Assembly: GCA_029204225.1 (NCBI GenBank)
Contig: CM055112.1
Coordinates: 69,001-133,000, forward strand
Length of the DNA: 64,000 bases
Source of the DNA: Diphasiastrum complanatum
Lineage: Eukaryota; Streptophyta; Lycopodiopsida; Lycopodiales; Lycopodiaceae
Direction: 5' to 3'
The number at the start of each line of letters is the position of its first letter. Positions within the stretch are counted from its first letter, which is position 1. The notes beneath the pieces are model-generated. The model did not search any database, was not told where the DNA came from, and saw only the letters and a program-made list of their open reading frames with translations. Position numbers and translations under genes: made by a program. Shown piece by piece: positions 35,729 through 50,400 of the stretch.

Positions 35729-36525
35729 TTTGTTATGAAATGAGCTAAATTCTTGCAATTTGATTCACTAGCATCATAGATTTTGATCAATTAAAGGCAT
35801 TGATTGATTCTTTATGATTATCTATGATTAGTGTCTCCATTATTGATCAAATTGAGTTCTTGTAGGATCTGATTTAAAGGTGTTTAGGCTTCTAAAACTA
35901 GGTTCTAATCATTTCTTATCTACAAGATCAAATTAACAAGTTTTACTTGCTTTCTCATATTTGATTCAAGGCAAGTTTTGGAGTCAATCTCGAGGAGTAG
36001 CATTCAAGCATTGGAGAGATAGAAGGATTGAAAATTTTGGAATTGATTTAGGTTCTTCTCAGGTGTTTGAGAGACCTCCTAAGAGTTATTTAGGTCCATT
36101 TCAAAGCATTTTGTATTTACTCATCATTAAGATCAATTTTTGTCAAAATTGTCATCTTAGTAGCTTGTGCTTGGAAAGTACATTGTTTTGATTCTTATAT
36201 AAAGGTTCGACCTAATATTGAAAGAGTGATTTAGAGTGGCATTTATGCGCAATTATATATTCTTTTCTCAGGTTGATTGGATCTTTATAAGCCTTGTGAA
36301 ATTTAGATCAAGGAGGAGTCAATTTTTGGTCATTTTTCTATATCAAGCAAGCTAGTTTCATTTTGTGTTTTTCAATAGGATTGATTGAGCTCAATATCCA
36401 ATTGTATCTTGTTGAGAATTCATTTTTTAATCATTTTTAGCTCCCTAGATAGTGGGAGAGCTAGTTCTTGCATCCTTTCTATTGTGTATCCATTCTTATA
36501 GAATCAATCTCTTGTTTAGAGGAAG

Positions 36526-38390
36526 ATGGCATCCATGAATGCTAACCTTTTGGGAGTCTAGTGATAGGTTGAGCAAATAAAACTATTCTATATGGAAATT
36601 AAGAATGGAATCAATCCTTGTAATGCAAGATTTGATGCATAGTGAGTGGTGAGGAGGATGGGCCCATCCACCCTCAAGAAACCACTAGATACAAGAAGAG
36701 GTGCAAAATAGCTATCCATTGTATCAAAATGAATGTAGTCAATGAACTCCTAAAGGAAGGAATGCTTCAAGAAGAAGAAAGCACAAGGGCAAGCAAATAT
36801 CAGACGAGGAGGAGGAGAGTCCACAAGAGGACTCGCTAATGATGTCAAGCTCCTCTTCATCAAGTTTCAAGGGGGAAGATCCATGGTGGATAGATAGTGG
36901 GGCAAGTTCCCACATGAGAAGCAAGAGGGAGTACTTTTCAACTCTTTTGTCTTATGAAGGGCCTATCAAGTCTATATTTGTAGCAAATGATGATGTTTGG
37001 AAGATAGGAGTAGATTCCATCCCCTTGTGCTTAGGATCCTCAAAAAGGGTCAATGTTGATGGAGTCTTGTACATTCCTAGCATCACTAAGAATCTATCTA
37101 GTGTCGAAAAAATGCTTGATAATGGCTTTTGTGTGGATCTCAACAATCAAGAGAATAGTGACCGAGAATCAAGATGATCTTGACTTTGAGGAGGAGCCTA
37201 ATGAGGAGCTTGAACCAAGTCAACCTATCACACATAGAAGATCATCAAGGGTAAGGATGGAGCCAACAAGGCTCACATATCCAACCAAGAGGCAGCAAGC
37301 CAAGGTTAATCCATCCATTTCTTTTGCTCTTATGTCAAGTTTTGATGAACCTTCAAGAGTAGAAGATGCTTTGAGTTCAAAAGGATGGTACCAAGTTAGG
37401 CTAGATGAGTATAATGCTTTGATGGATAATGGCACTTGGATCCTTGTTGATAGACCTTCTAAGAATGTAATAGGATGTAAATGGGTGTTCAAACTCAAGC
37501 TGAATTCAGATGGAAACATAAGCAAACACAAGGCAAGGTTGGTTGCCAAAGGATATGCCCAAGTGGAGGGCATAGATTATGTGGAGACCTTTGCACCCAT
37601 GGCCAAGATGGTCACAATAAGGTTAATTGCTCTTGCCTCTCATTTTGGATGGGTGCTTTGTCAAATGGATGTGCCAAATCAATTTTTTAATGGTTTCTTG
37701 GAAGAAGACATCTTTATGGAGAAGCCCCAAGAATTCATCAAGCTCGAGTTGGAGGACAAGGTCTATCATCTACAAAGGAGCATCTATGGCTTGAAGCAAG
37801 CCTCTAGGTCTTGGAATTCAAGGCTACATGACTATCTTATTTCACTTGGTTTCTCTCAAAGTGAATATGATCCTAGATTATATCTTAGATCATGGTATTG
37901 TACTCTTGTTAATCTATGTTGATGACATCATCCTTAGTGGTGATAGTATTTTTGGAATCAAGAAACTCAAGATACATCTTTCACTGGAGCTCAAGATGGT
38001 AGATCTAGGCGATCTCCATGATATTTTGGCCATAGAAGTCATTAGAGGATCTGATTTATCTTTATTTGTCAAAAAAACTATGCTCAAAATTTTCTAAAGA
38101 AGTTTAAGATGCAATATTGCAAGTATGTAAAAACTCCCATGGAGAAATTGTAAAAGTGTCTAAAGAAGATGATGAAAGATCCTTCATGGACATCACTTTG
38201 TATAGACAACTTATAGGCTCCTTAATGTGAATACCTATTACCAGGCCTGATCTTACCTTTATTTTATGTAGATTGAGTCAATACATGCAAGATCCATTAA
38301 AAATTCATTCGAAGAAAGCTAAAAGGATCTTGAGGGACATCTTGGGTACACTAGAATTTGGTATTCTCTATGGAGGTGTTAAAATTCATG
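36526..38390 (+). pseudogene. Copia gag-pol remnant with integrase deleted
   Basis: The primer site at 35717 is followed by degraded gag from ATG 36526 ('MASMNANLLG', later 'TRYKKRCKIAIHCIKMNVV'). Protease (36839-37145) has an intact 'WWIDSGASSHM' and 'VLYIPSITKNLSSV'. It joins abruptly near 37145 to the region just before RT ('ITHRRSSRVRMEPTRLTYP'), so pre-integrase and integrase are missing. RT has 'CKWVFKLKLNSDGN', 'KARLVAKGYAQVEGIDY', 'QMDVPNQFFNGFLEEDIF' and, after a frameshift near 37900, 'LLIYVDDIILSGD'. RNase H fades out by 38390. Confidence 0.83.
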
Positions 38391-39098
38391 TCCTATAAGT
38401 ATGCTACGGTTTTTACTATAATGAATATAAATATTGATACAATAATTTACACCAATACATCAACCTCCAATAAGTGTAGTATTTGATATATGGTACTATA
38501 GAAGAATTATTTCAGGAGCTGATAGGATGACCGCCGCTTTCCTAACCTTTCCTAACCTTGAGGGCTGGATTCAAGACTTTGAATCCTCTCAAGGCAGACC
38601 TAGAAACGCAAGATAAAAGAAATATGCTATCAACATACAGACATTAAGAAGTTATCAAACCCTCTTAAATTCATCAAAAAAGAAATTACTATTTCTTGCA
38701 AATTATGGTACACTTTTTATTTTTGTAGCTTTATTGAATATTCTATAGCACTAGTACGCACAATATTTGCACCGACATCCGTGAGAGCAGGATGGTCTTA
38801 AATATCCCTTTTGACCTTCAACCCGGAATTTAAGCCTGCATCTTCAAGGACACAGTAACGACGTGCTCATTTTTCTCCATCACCCCCATAGCCTAAACCA
38901 AGCATTTTAGCTCCAGCCTTGAACAAGGATTTATGCTTATTAAGATTGAAATATGCACAAATTTGAAGCTTTATTCTCTCATACCTGGCTCTCTAAATAC
39001 AATTCTCTAGAAAGACGGCTCGTATCACTGTTTAGATTGCTGTGGTGGGTTAGCTTTTATACCTAGCGCAAGCCTATAACAAGAATTTGCTTGCAGCA
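38391..39098 (-). other. 3' flank of the SPS gene
   Basis: No gene is seen. On the minus strand AATAAA occurs at 38975-38970, about 125 bp after the SPS stop, and again at 38735-38730. Either could be the polyadenylation signal. Confidence 0.45.
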
Positions 39099-42000
39099 TC
39101 AAGATAGCTTCCTCAAGGCTGCAAGAACTGTCTCACAACTAAAATCACCATCTGTATATGCCACATGCGGGCTCTCTGCCGGTACCACATCTTCTTTTGA
39201 GTAGCTGCCATTTGATCGAAGCATATGCTCTGAAGTGTCTTTCACAACCCCTCTCAATATTATAGTTTTATGCATGCCAGCAAGCATTTCTTCGCGATCC
39301 GTATCTCCAATTTCTCCAACAAAAACTAGCATATTTGCAACATCCACATTCCATCTGACAAACAGATACCTACAATGTTCAAAAATACATTACATCATCT
39401 TTTCCAGCTATGTTGCAGATAGAAACAATTTTAAAAGTACTAGAAAAGGGTTGTTGGTGAAAAAAATGAGAGCCAGAGCCAATTACCGGAGAGCCTGAGA
39501 ACGTGATGCCAGTAATGGAAGCACATGCAACTTCTTGGCATTATGACAGTACATAAGATGGCATCGAAAGCCTCGCATTCTCAAACGTTTGCGAATTTCA
39601 TCAACTTTTGGTGCCTGCAATGACAAACAGCTTAGGGTTTAAGACATACTTTAATCAACAAATGATTATTCTGTACCTTTATCCTCGAAAACCAAAAATT
39701 TTCCTTAAAATTTCCAAGCCAGACACTAAACCCAAAAGCCTAAAATCCAAAACGCAAAAATCTTGTGTCCATAACTTACTTTGGAGGCATTCTTTACAGT
39801 GTAAGCAAGACAATGTGAATTGGACCTCTGACGATCTTCCACCATAAAACGTTCACCATTGCGCTCTTCTGGAACAGTCAAACGAGCAATCACTTTTCTC
39901 AAACCTTTAGCTTCCCAATGATAGTCTATGTGAGACACATAATCAGAGTCTAAGATCAATTGCATATCTGACCCACTTCCAATTTCTTCCGAACCGATTG
40001 AACAGACAGGATAGTAGAGCTCACTGCCACTGCTGCATATAAATGCATCAAATTCTTGTGGCAATATCCCATCTGACTGCAATAAAGAGATTGTTTCAGA
40101 GATCGTAAGTGAAGTTGAGAGAACAAAGCCAGTTAAGCGCCCACCAGCCTCTGAATGTACAGCTCTGAAAATCTCTCGTATTATTTTAAGCAGTCCAACA
40201 TTGTGGTCAGTCGTGTGATCATAAGAATCTACAGCAATCACAAACAACCTCATTCGCTTCCGAAGTGGAGGAAGTCTAGTTGATGTGCCACCGCTGGAAA
40301 GAAACTTCTCATTCAACTGAGGTTTCTTTGTTTCAGCCTCTTCATGTGAGATCTCTTTTCTTGCTTGTCGATGTTTCTCAAGTGCTTGCTTGAGCTGCTC
40401 AATGTCCCCATGTGTGTTGCGAATAATTGCTTCTAATGATTTGTTGAGAGAGACCGATCTTTCACCATCGTCGGAAAGTCGCAGCGAGATGTCTTGGACA
40501 TCCCTCAAAGAATCACCTTGCGATTCACTATCCATGTTGCTGTCAAGCAAGGCATTGTTTTGCCACTGAGGATGTCTCATTCTGCAAAGAGCAACCTTGG
40601 ATAAATATGTTTTGCAGTGTGCAGGCCAAGAGTAAAGGTGAATATTCTTCAGACCATTACGACGACATTCTGTCCACGTGTTGCGATCCGCCACAAGATT
40701 CAGCAATGCACCAGCAATGGCCTCTTCATTATGGGGATCCACAAGGACTCCATTGCTTAAAGTCTGCATCAAACATAACTAATAAGCCTCAGAAAAGAGG
40801 TAGCCATCACAGGAAATTTGGAATCAATTAAGGTGTTAGATTTCAACACAAAATAAACATTACCCTGTGGATGTCAACTGGACCTCCATTCATTGTTGCA
40901 ACCATCGGCAAACCATGAGCAGCAGCCTAGTTTTGAAGAAGTCAACACAAAGATCAGACAATCACAGGACAGCCCACAAATCTTTTTTGTTAAATTAACT
41001 GCCTTTATATAAGTTCAAAGGCAATTTCTATAAAATAAACGTATGTGCACTTCCAGACCTCAATTAAGGTAAGCCCAAAGGGTTCAACCAAAGCTGGATT
41101 TATGAACACGCCCTGCATGGCAAAAATGATAAAATAAAAACTGATTCATTAACAGAAGAAAAAATTACGCATACATTCACATGTGAAGTGAAAGAGCTAT
41201 TCTCCTGAGATTTAAAGACAAAAGGTCACCAACCTTGGTCTTGGCCGCCAATCGATAAATCTCAGGAACATCAGACTGCTTGTGATGCTTGGGATAGGCC
41301 ACTTGACCATAGAGATCATACTTATCGATTAATTTGAGTACTGTTGTTAAAACATTCGCATTGCCTCCAGACATTTCATCTATATCATCACGATTGCCCA
41401 TTATAAGAGTCTGCATGAAGAGGAATTAGGTAATATGTCACGGCATCCAAGTCATCTACTCAGGCAAATTAAATGTAGCCAAACATGGGAGTGTCACCTG
41501 ATGAAAATGCCAAGCAGCAAAACCTTACATCCTAAACCTCTATAGCAGCTTAGAAATATTTTGCTCTCAAAAGAGACATTTGTACAGGTATAAGGCAAAA
41601 TAGGATTTCAAAAGAAAATATATTATTCCTACCAAGTTTGCAAGTTCACGAAGGGGTTTGCACTCTCCAAATGCCTTTACCAAAGTAGTCATGTTCTTCT
41701 TAGGGTCTGGACGAGCTAGCGCCAATATCATTGGTTTGTGTGGATTTGTGAAAAAACGCATAATCTAAGCATGAACAAAAAGCCAATCAATTATCCAGTG
41801 TCGCAGTATGATATACACAAAATTTTGACCCTAGCCCTAAATTTGCAACTATAACTACAACCTAGGATGTAGAAATTGGGGACAACATTTATATAATCAA
41901 CTTGTGAGCTACTAATAGTCATGCCTTTTTACTCTGCCAATCAGTAGAGCTTTTTACCTCACTCCAGATAGCAGGGTCTGCCCGTGGAGACATTGGTGTT

Positions 42001-43919
42001 ACTGTAGTGCCATCTGAACCAGTGAAAGCAATAGCTTCTGCATCACCTTCTAACAAATCACCACCATCTTGAACAATGACATTACTGAAATCCATTCCAG
42101 GAGGTATCACCTGTTAAGGAGTTTGTGTTGTCAAGATGACGGAGAAAATTTGTCGATAGCTATTAGGATTTAATGCCCACTAAAAAAACAATAATTTGTG
42201 TGAGAAACTCACAATGTCATGAAGTTGTGGACCCTTAACCCTAATCCCTAAATTCACTACCAAAATAGCCAAAAATGACTACTGGGCTCTTCCACAAGAG
42301 AAGGAACCTACCACCATACGAGGCATAAAGCGACCATTGCAACTCAGATTGTTCTTTGCTCGAGCTCTAAGTACCCTCTCAAGTTTGACGTCAAAACCAT
42401 CATATAAACCCCACTGCTCGTTTATTTCCTGTCTTGTGCTTGTAATAACAAGCTCAGCTGCATCAAGAGATAATTCTTCTGCTTCTATCCGGCGCATAAT
42501 TCTGTAGGTGGCATTAATATCTTCTTTCGACTGTCGACCCTGCTTCATCAGTTGTTCGAGTTTACTACGACCTAAGGAGTGTCCAGTCAAAACCATTGGG
42601 ACATTTAAAGCACCTGATAAAAGTGAGGCGATGTCTCCAGCATCTGCATAGTGACCATGGACAACATGAGGCCATACTGCTTCTCCTCCGGCTATTTGTT
42701 CTCCAAGTACTTTAGCCATATTCAGGATGTGAGCTAGAGCGCCATCTACAAACTCCTGAATATGTGGCCATAACAACTCTTTTCGAAGATACTTATCCCT
42801 TGGGCCACAAGGTATCCTGACTATGTATGCCCCACTGCTCTCCCCTATCTCTTGTAGATCAACCCCATCATAGGGTAAAGAAGTTAGCATCTCCGTGGGT
42901 TCGCCATAGCAGCAGTCAACATCAGGGGCAGAGATTTGGCGAGTTAGCAAATCCACCCTATAGACTTGTGGCATCATTGCCAATGCCCTTGCAAACTCAA
43001 CAACATATTTAACCTGTCACACGTTTTGATTGAGAAATTATACATCAATGGTAGGTGTAAAATAGTATCTGAATAACAAAGGAGACGTGCAGTCTTCAGC
43101 CTTATGCCTTGAACAGAGAAACCCAAGAACAAAAAATTGAAGTCCACCTGTCCTCCCGTATCAGAATCTCGACCAAGTTCCATGTTTTCGCCTCGCACCA
43201 AACCATGCAAGCTCCAGGTTAATGAAATTTTCCACAATTAGTTGCCATGAAATATCATCTTCCCAGAAATATACAGGGAATCTCTAATGAGGCTTAGGGT
43301 TTAGGGTTTAGTTTATTAATAGCCAATGGAATTGTGTAACGTTGCAATATTTTGAAGAGACCATGTGGCAGAAAGGGCATATATTCCATAAGTCTGCAAA
43401 AGACAAGTCTTTTAAAATATGGAATGCTGGTTAAAACGGAGCTTACGACATATGAGTTGTCATAGAATACCTGATCATCACAATGTACAGACTCTTATTC
43501 TTGGGCTGATCTGACCACAGTTCCTGCTCTGAAAATTTTCTAGCAATCTGAATTTCAGCTCCTCCATCAGCACATGAGACCACCTCAGAACCTGGGTCTG
43601 TTTTTTCACCCTCAGAAAAATCTTCTGACATATCTTCTGCCGCTTCCTTGCGACCTCGTTCTAGCTCGGAGCTACGATATGCCACTCTTTGGGCATCATC
43701 CCACTCATTCTACACACCAATCAGTTTAACTATGGTTTGCTTTTCAGCGCTCTAAAAATAGACAGATTGATATGAGTTTTGAAGGAAATTACAACAATAA
43801 AGTTTCAGATTCTAGATGCAAATGCTTGCCTGCTTCTTTTTCCGAGTTAAGTGCCAAATTCTCCAGCATAGATTTTCAAGGCGAGCGCTTCGTTCCTTGG
43901 CATCTCTGGTAGCAGTTGC
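39099..43919 (-). CDS. SPS: SPS exons 2-13, compact part
   Basis: Twelve exons with introns of only 100-259 bp. Exon 3 encodes the linker '[14 protein letters not shown]' and '[16 protein letters not shown]'; I see no R-I-S-S-V type site like the one around Ser158 of spinach SPS, so light/dark control at that site may be absent. Exon 5 (234 codons) holds most of the N-terminal Rossmann-like half, exons 6-10 the UDP-glucose side, and exons 11-13 the C-terminal phosphatase-like domain, where '[10 protein letters not shown]' replaces the D-x-D nucleophile motif of active sucrose-phosphatase. The stop TGA is at 39101-39099. Confidence 0.92.
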
Positions 43920-44073
43920 CTGCAAACATAAAAATACTAGACAAGAAGTTGCAAGAATAGTCATACTAGTTGGTCAATGAAAATTGCAACACAAAATGTG
44001 CCCAAATCCATGTCTTCATGGTACTTAAACTGATCTTAAAAAATTTATTCTTAAAAAGAGCAAAGAACGCTGC

Positions 44074-44144
<71 letters not shown>

Positions 44145-47100
44145 ACACACATAAGAGTTTTGTGTAAGAGAAGTTTCAGACTTTATCCACCTTGAGAACC
44201 CCACAAAGTTTGACGCTGAAATTTCTCAACTTACAAAGGAACACAAAGCATCTGCCACTTAGACCATGGGAATAAGATCTTGGAGATTTTATGGCTGAAA
44301 TCTTTAAGTGGAGATGTATTCCTTACAAAGACTGGACATGAGTTATGGAAAAGGACAGTAGAGCTGCAACCAAATATACAAGAAAGTGCTGCCTGAGATG
44401 ACAAGGCTTCTTCTGGACAGTTCAAATTTGTGAGGGAAAAAGAACTTTTGTTGAAAATTCTTGGAGTCAAACAAAGATATCCTTTGTCCTCATCTCTTTT
44501 TGGTCTATTGAAGGTCTAGAAGATGAGATTGGGAAATATGGGGGAGTGCAGGTGGCTGATTATGCTTTTTCATTGCTAACCTATGCAAGGTCACGTGGTT
44601 TTGCTAGCAAAGAAAAAACAAATTTGCACAGACACCTTTAAGACCCTTGATGAATTTTCTGAACCCTCGGGATTAAAGGCCAAGGTGGATAAAACCAAGA
44701 TTCAAGGCAAATTCAAAAACCTCACTTATATATAGTGGTGGTTTCCCCTCGTGAGCACTTTGGCCTTGTTTCGTTTAATTGCGTTGGATAATAGTTGTGC
44801 AAATTTTTTGTGTAGTGTGTCCAACAGTGAAACAACTCAAAATAAGATAGATCAGAACGTTACTGAAATTGTAGCATCACTAGCCCAATGCTCAACCAAA
44901 GCCACCTTGAAGCCAATCTGATGCCAGCATACTCCCAGTCATAGGCCTCAATCCAAAGCCTCTCTTACAGCCCAAACCTTAGGTCACGTCTAGCGTGATC
45001 CTATATATTTAGATACTACGCCCCATACCACAACTCTGCCTGATCCCTTGCATAGCCTGTAACTATGTAACTGAGTCCATGATCTTTTGAAAGTCTCTCT
45101 CTCTCTCTCTCCCTCTCTCTCTAACATGCCTCCAACTATCCCCAACTCCCCACGGATCTCCAGGCTTCTCATCCTCAACCCTCTAATCCCTCTACACCCA
45201 TCCTTCCTACACCTACCCTTGATTACTACAACACTTCTAAACATACTGCATTAACAGCAGTTCAAACCATTGAACCGTTAGGAACCGGTTCGAACCGGTT
45301 TTTGCCCCCCCCCCAAAAAAAAACAAAAAAGTTCGAACCGTTCCCCAATTCGGACCCAGCTAGCCTGTTCGAATCGAACGAATTGGCCAATTTGAATCGG
45401 TTTGCAACTATGCTTCTATAAAAATGGAACAATACACTCCTACTTAACATTCTCTTGAGTTACTTGGAGCACACCTTAGAGCAGTGAAAAGAAAAAGTAT
45501 ACTGTTCAACAACATGGTGAAGACCCTAATAGATGAGAAGACCAAGATGAGTAGCATGCCATCCTTCAGGAAGGATTGGACAACATGAAGAAGATTTCCC
45601 TACATACCAACACAACTCCGGAGTCCAAGGTACTATCTCACCTTCACAATGTCCAACCCCTTGTGCACCTAATGAACTAATAGCTAAAGGACTAGTTTAG
45701 GCAAAGCTTTGCTGGTTGCACGCTTCCATTATTGTATGTAAATGTTGATTGGGTTGGAGATGCTGAAGATAGAAAAATCAACAATGGGGTTTACTTTTTA
45801 TCTTGGAACTGGTCCTACCACATGGCATTTTGAGAAGCAGCCTACGATAGCATTGTCTTTTATAGAGGCAGAGTACAATGCAGCTAGAAGTGTTGCATGT
45901 GAAGCAGATTTTGAAGGATCTTCACATGGAGTAAGTGGGTCCTACAACACTTCAATGGAACAACCAAAGTTGTATTCAGTTGGCAATGTTTTTTACAGCA
46001 GGATCAAACACATTGAAGTTTAGCAACACTACATACCAAAAAAACTTCAAGAAGGAGATGTTGAACTTATCTATTGCAATACAGATGACCAAATGGCGCA
46101 CATCTTTACCAAGAGGCTTGGTAGAGAAAGAAAGAAAGAAAGCTTTATTAGCGCTTTTCCATGCCAAAAGGCGTATAAGACGAACGAGCACATCAGATAA
46201 AGTCGGACACAAGACGGATCAATGCCGTCAATGCAAAATGACAAAACTAACTTAAAAGAGATTCATATAGCCAGGATTATATGGTGCGTAGATCATTTAC
46301 ATGTTCAACTGAACATCTCTTCATTTCTCTATCTCAGACTCTATCTCAGAATTCTTCTCATTAACTATAGGCTTCCGATCGACGAGTTTGATAATACCAT
46401 CACGATAGATAAGCCGCTTGCCAGTTGATAGAGCTTCCTGTCTTGCCGTCTTACGTTCTTGAACTTGGATGAAGGTAAGATCTTCGTCCAGGTAGATTTT
46501 GGTACCCGCAATTTGAATCTCTTCCCTAAAACTTCACGCCGGTGAGACACTGATGTAAAGCGGATGACAAGAGTATCCAGGTCCTTCTTAGGTCGCCAGG
46601 CAGTTTCCATACCTTTGCTATGGTGTTGAAGATTTCCTTCCAAAAACTTCTCAGCTCCTTCGACAACATTTTGAGAGCTTGGAATACCTCTAACACGATT
46701 ATTGAGAGCTTTAGGTTCTCGCAAACGGCTCTCAGTGAACGTGGCTGAGATAAACGAAGGTGAAGGTGAAGGCGAAGGTGGAGAGATAATTGTAGACGAA
46801 CCTTTAAGCATATCTGCCCATGACTGGACAGCCATATGGTGCTGTTCAACTTGATTTTTGGGATGCTGGATTTTAGCTAAAGTAGCGATTTGAGAAGAAG
46901 ATTCACTTTTTATAACTGCAACTTCGTTCTTGAGTTCTTGAATGGAAGTATCCAACTTCTAAAGATGCGATTGCACCACTAGAAGCAGAGAATCATGAGA
47001 AGCCAGTTGCTCTCTGTGATTGTTAAGGTATTCAAATAGACGGAGTTGATCATCCTGAAGAAGTTTGACCAAGGCATATGGAGGGAAAGAAATAGGTGCT

Positions 47101-47429
47101 TATGGAGTGTCTGGAGTCAAGGGAATAGCTATAGTAATTTCACTATTATCAAGAATAGGGTTTGATGGGGAGATAGGAACTACAACAGGCATAGAAGGAG
47201 AAGGGGTAGGCAGATCTGGCTGTAAGGAAGATGCTGAAGCCATGTTGGAAATGGAGGATGGTTTAGGAGTAGAGGCAACGGCTCCTTTGCGACGTGGCAT
47301 ATCTTATTGCAATGGAGGAGGGCACTCAAACCTGTAGAAGTACATATCAGCAATAGAGAGGGCACACCTGCAGCGGCAGGCACAACAGAGCGATGGAGGG
47401 AGGATCTGCCATCCCTGGCCACTGGCCGC

Positions 47430-47491
<62 letters not shown>

Positions 47492-50400
47492 TTTAGACAC
47501 ATACTTGAAGTGCTAGATAACCAATTAAACATTAAGGGGGAATATTGGAAAATAATCTAGTGTCTCTAGAAGAGAAAGACACCACAAGATATGGGCTAGA
47601 AAGAGTCCTCGATCGAAGGGAGCGACACTTGCGTAATCACCTCCTTCAAGAGTATCTAGTAACTTGGAAAGGGCATCCGTTGTCAGATGCTATTTGGGAG
47701 ATGCGACAGGCGTTGCAGAAGTCTTACCTAGAGTTTGTCATCGAGGACCGATGACTTACCAGAGGAGAGAAGGATTGTTAGAGCCCAGTTACGACTCTAT
47801 CATGATCTCGGCACGGCCGGTTACCAAAGGGCCTGAGGCCTAGTATTGGCAAGGGTCGGTGACCGATGAGGACATTTGTACCGGTCCGTCACTAGCAGTG
47901 ATCCGATGTGGTTGCCTGACAAGCTGTCAGAGATGCGGTGTGTCTTGACCGTTGGGACCCTTAGTGACGAGACGCTAGCCGACAAGTAGTCGGGGTGACC
48001 AAGTGGGTAACAGGTCTTTCGCAGGGCACCGAGGTGGTACCCTATGAGTCACTCAGTATTCACAGGTCACAGGGGCCAGGCATGCCAAGTGGACTGATCA
48101 CCCACAGGTGGATGCCATGACGGGAATAGCAGGTAGAAGGACTCAAGCAGGGGGTGCTTATGGTTGAGAGGTTCATTCTACACACCAGCCTTTTAGGATT
48201 CACGAGCTTGGAGAGAATTGCTTGTGACATTTCCTCTATGAAAAAATAAACCAATTAGAAAGTATCTTCTCTTTGTGAGACTTCTTGGAATCCTGCTTTT
48301 AAAGATTATCTCTCAAAGTTGAGCTGCTTGGCAAGACTTCTTGCCAATACGACCGACATTGACAAAGGTCTTGCAGAGAAAGATACAATTCGGATTGAAG
48401 CCCAACAAAGCATAACCGATTAACTTCTCCAATCCAGCTCAAAGCATCAATGACACAATTCGACGTACCTCGACGGTACTTAATGTCGAAATCGAACTCC
48501 TGAACGAGTTCCAACCAACGGGTAAGAGGTCTCAACACCACAGTAGGGCAGACACTAACTGATCCACCCAGCCTTGCCTACTCCCTAATATGGAGTAAGC
48601 CCCCCAGTGTGAGGTCTGGTAGCATGCATACCCCCAGTGTTGACCACATGGCTCTGACGTGGCCGACTGCACGTCGGGACCCAACGTGGGGCCCTATTCT
48701 GCCGACAGGGTCCCTAGACTTGTTAGGCTCACCATGGCTATGGTCTGTGCTGGGGCACACTACTCACACTGTCTTGATCTGTTGGACGTGTACACTGGAC
48801 ACGCGCCTGACTGTGGTATCTGACCTCCTGTGTTCTCTAGGGTTCGGCATTGGTTACGTGCTCATAACACTCCCTCCCCCCTAAGAACCGTCTTGGTCCT
48901 CTAAGACAAAGTCTGGAAAAATCTTGCGAAAGACACGACCTCTTTCCCAGGTGGCATTCTCAATAGGCTGATCATTCCACTTGACTAGATATTCCCGGTA
49001 TAATGTATGACGAGTCTGCGTCTCTCTACTATCAAGAATCTCCTCTGGTTCATGTGGAGGTTGCTGAGAATCCAATGGGAGAACTAGAACCCTGTCCCCT
49101 ACCAGATTTTCTGATCTGGCTAAGGCTTTTCGTAACCGACTTACATGAAAGATTGGAAAAACCTTACTGTTGTGTGGGAGTTCTAGTTCATAGGTGACCT
49201 TGCCTAGTCTCCTACTGATGGTAAAAGGACCACAATACCTAGGAGACAACTTATCACACACTCCTGATTTGAGGGTTTTAGAGTCAACTGGGACTCTCAA
49301 GTAGACTTTCTCACCAGCGGAGTACTATGCATAGTCTGTGTGGATCTGCATAATGTCTGGCTCGATCTCGGGACTGCCTAATGCTACGCTTAGCATGTTC
49401 TATCATCTGGTTTAGGTCTTCTAAAAAGAAACTGGCTGCTTCAACTTTTTCTTGTTTAAACCCTACAGCTGTGGGTGAGCATGGCTGAAAACCATACATC
49501 AACATAAATGGGCTGTATCCTGTAGCCGAATGTTTGGTACTGTTATAAGCAAACTCTAATATTGAGAGATACTCCTCCCAATTAGTCTGCTTTTTGCTGA
49601 CGTATGCACGAAGCATATCCTCTAGCACCTGATTTACTCTTTCTGTTTGACCGTCGGGTAGCACTCATGTTAAGTTTAGTATAGAGATGATGGAATGCTG
49701 CCCTCCAAAAATTTCCATCAAACTTACTGTCCCGGTCGCTGACTATGCCGGAAGGTAGACTGTACAATTTAAATAGCCCATCTACAAACAATGTCACTAA
49801 CTCTGGAGCTCTAACGGTTGTTTTGGTCGGAATAAAATGATCCATTTTGGTCAGATGGTCAACTATGACCCATATAGCGTCATTACCCTTTTGGGTTTTA
49901 GGCAGGCCTACTATAAAATCCATGGAGATACTCTCCCATTTACCAGCTGGTATATCTAAGGGCTGTAACAACCCTCCTACCTTTAAACGCTCTGCTTTAT
50001 TTACCTGACATTGCAGGACGTCCCTTTTCATACTAGGCCAGAAAAATTGCCTACAAAGAAGCTCATAGGTCTTCTAAATGCCTGGGTGCCCCGCACTGGG
50101 ACTTAGGAGCGAGGATGTTCCTAAGACTAGTTTTCGAACCAGGTTTGGCCACTATGAGTTTTTGGTGTTACAATTTAGACTCACAAGTGCACTTGCTACA
50201 TTCCAACATATGATGAACGATATTCTTCATCTATATTGGGGAAGTTTGTGGTCATGTATTTCGATGACATTTTAATTTATAGTCGGCTCTTGAGGAGCAT
50301 GAAGAGCATCTTCATATTGCCTTGGGATTACTAAAGCAAAAAAAGCTCTATACTAAGAAGTCAAAATGTGAGTTCTTTCAGACCAAGCTCAAGCACCTAG

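Noticed and set aside
48672-48695. CCCAACGTGGGGC resembling a tRNA-Lys primer binding site
   Set aside because: Only part of the site matches, the leading TGGCG is missing, and it lies inside a candidate LTR in the wrong position for priming.
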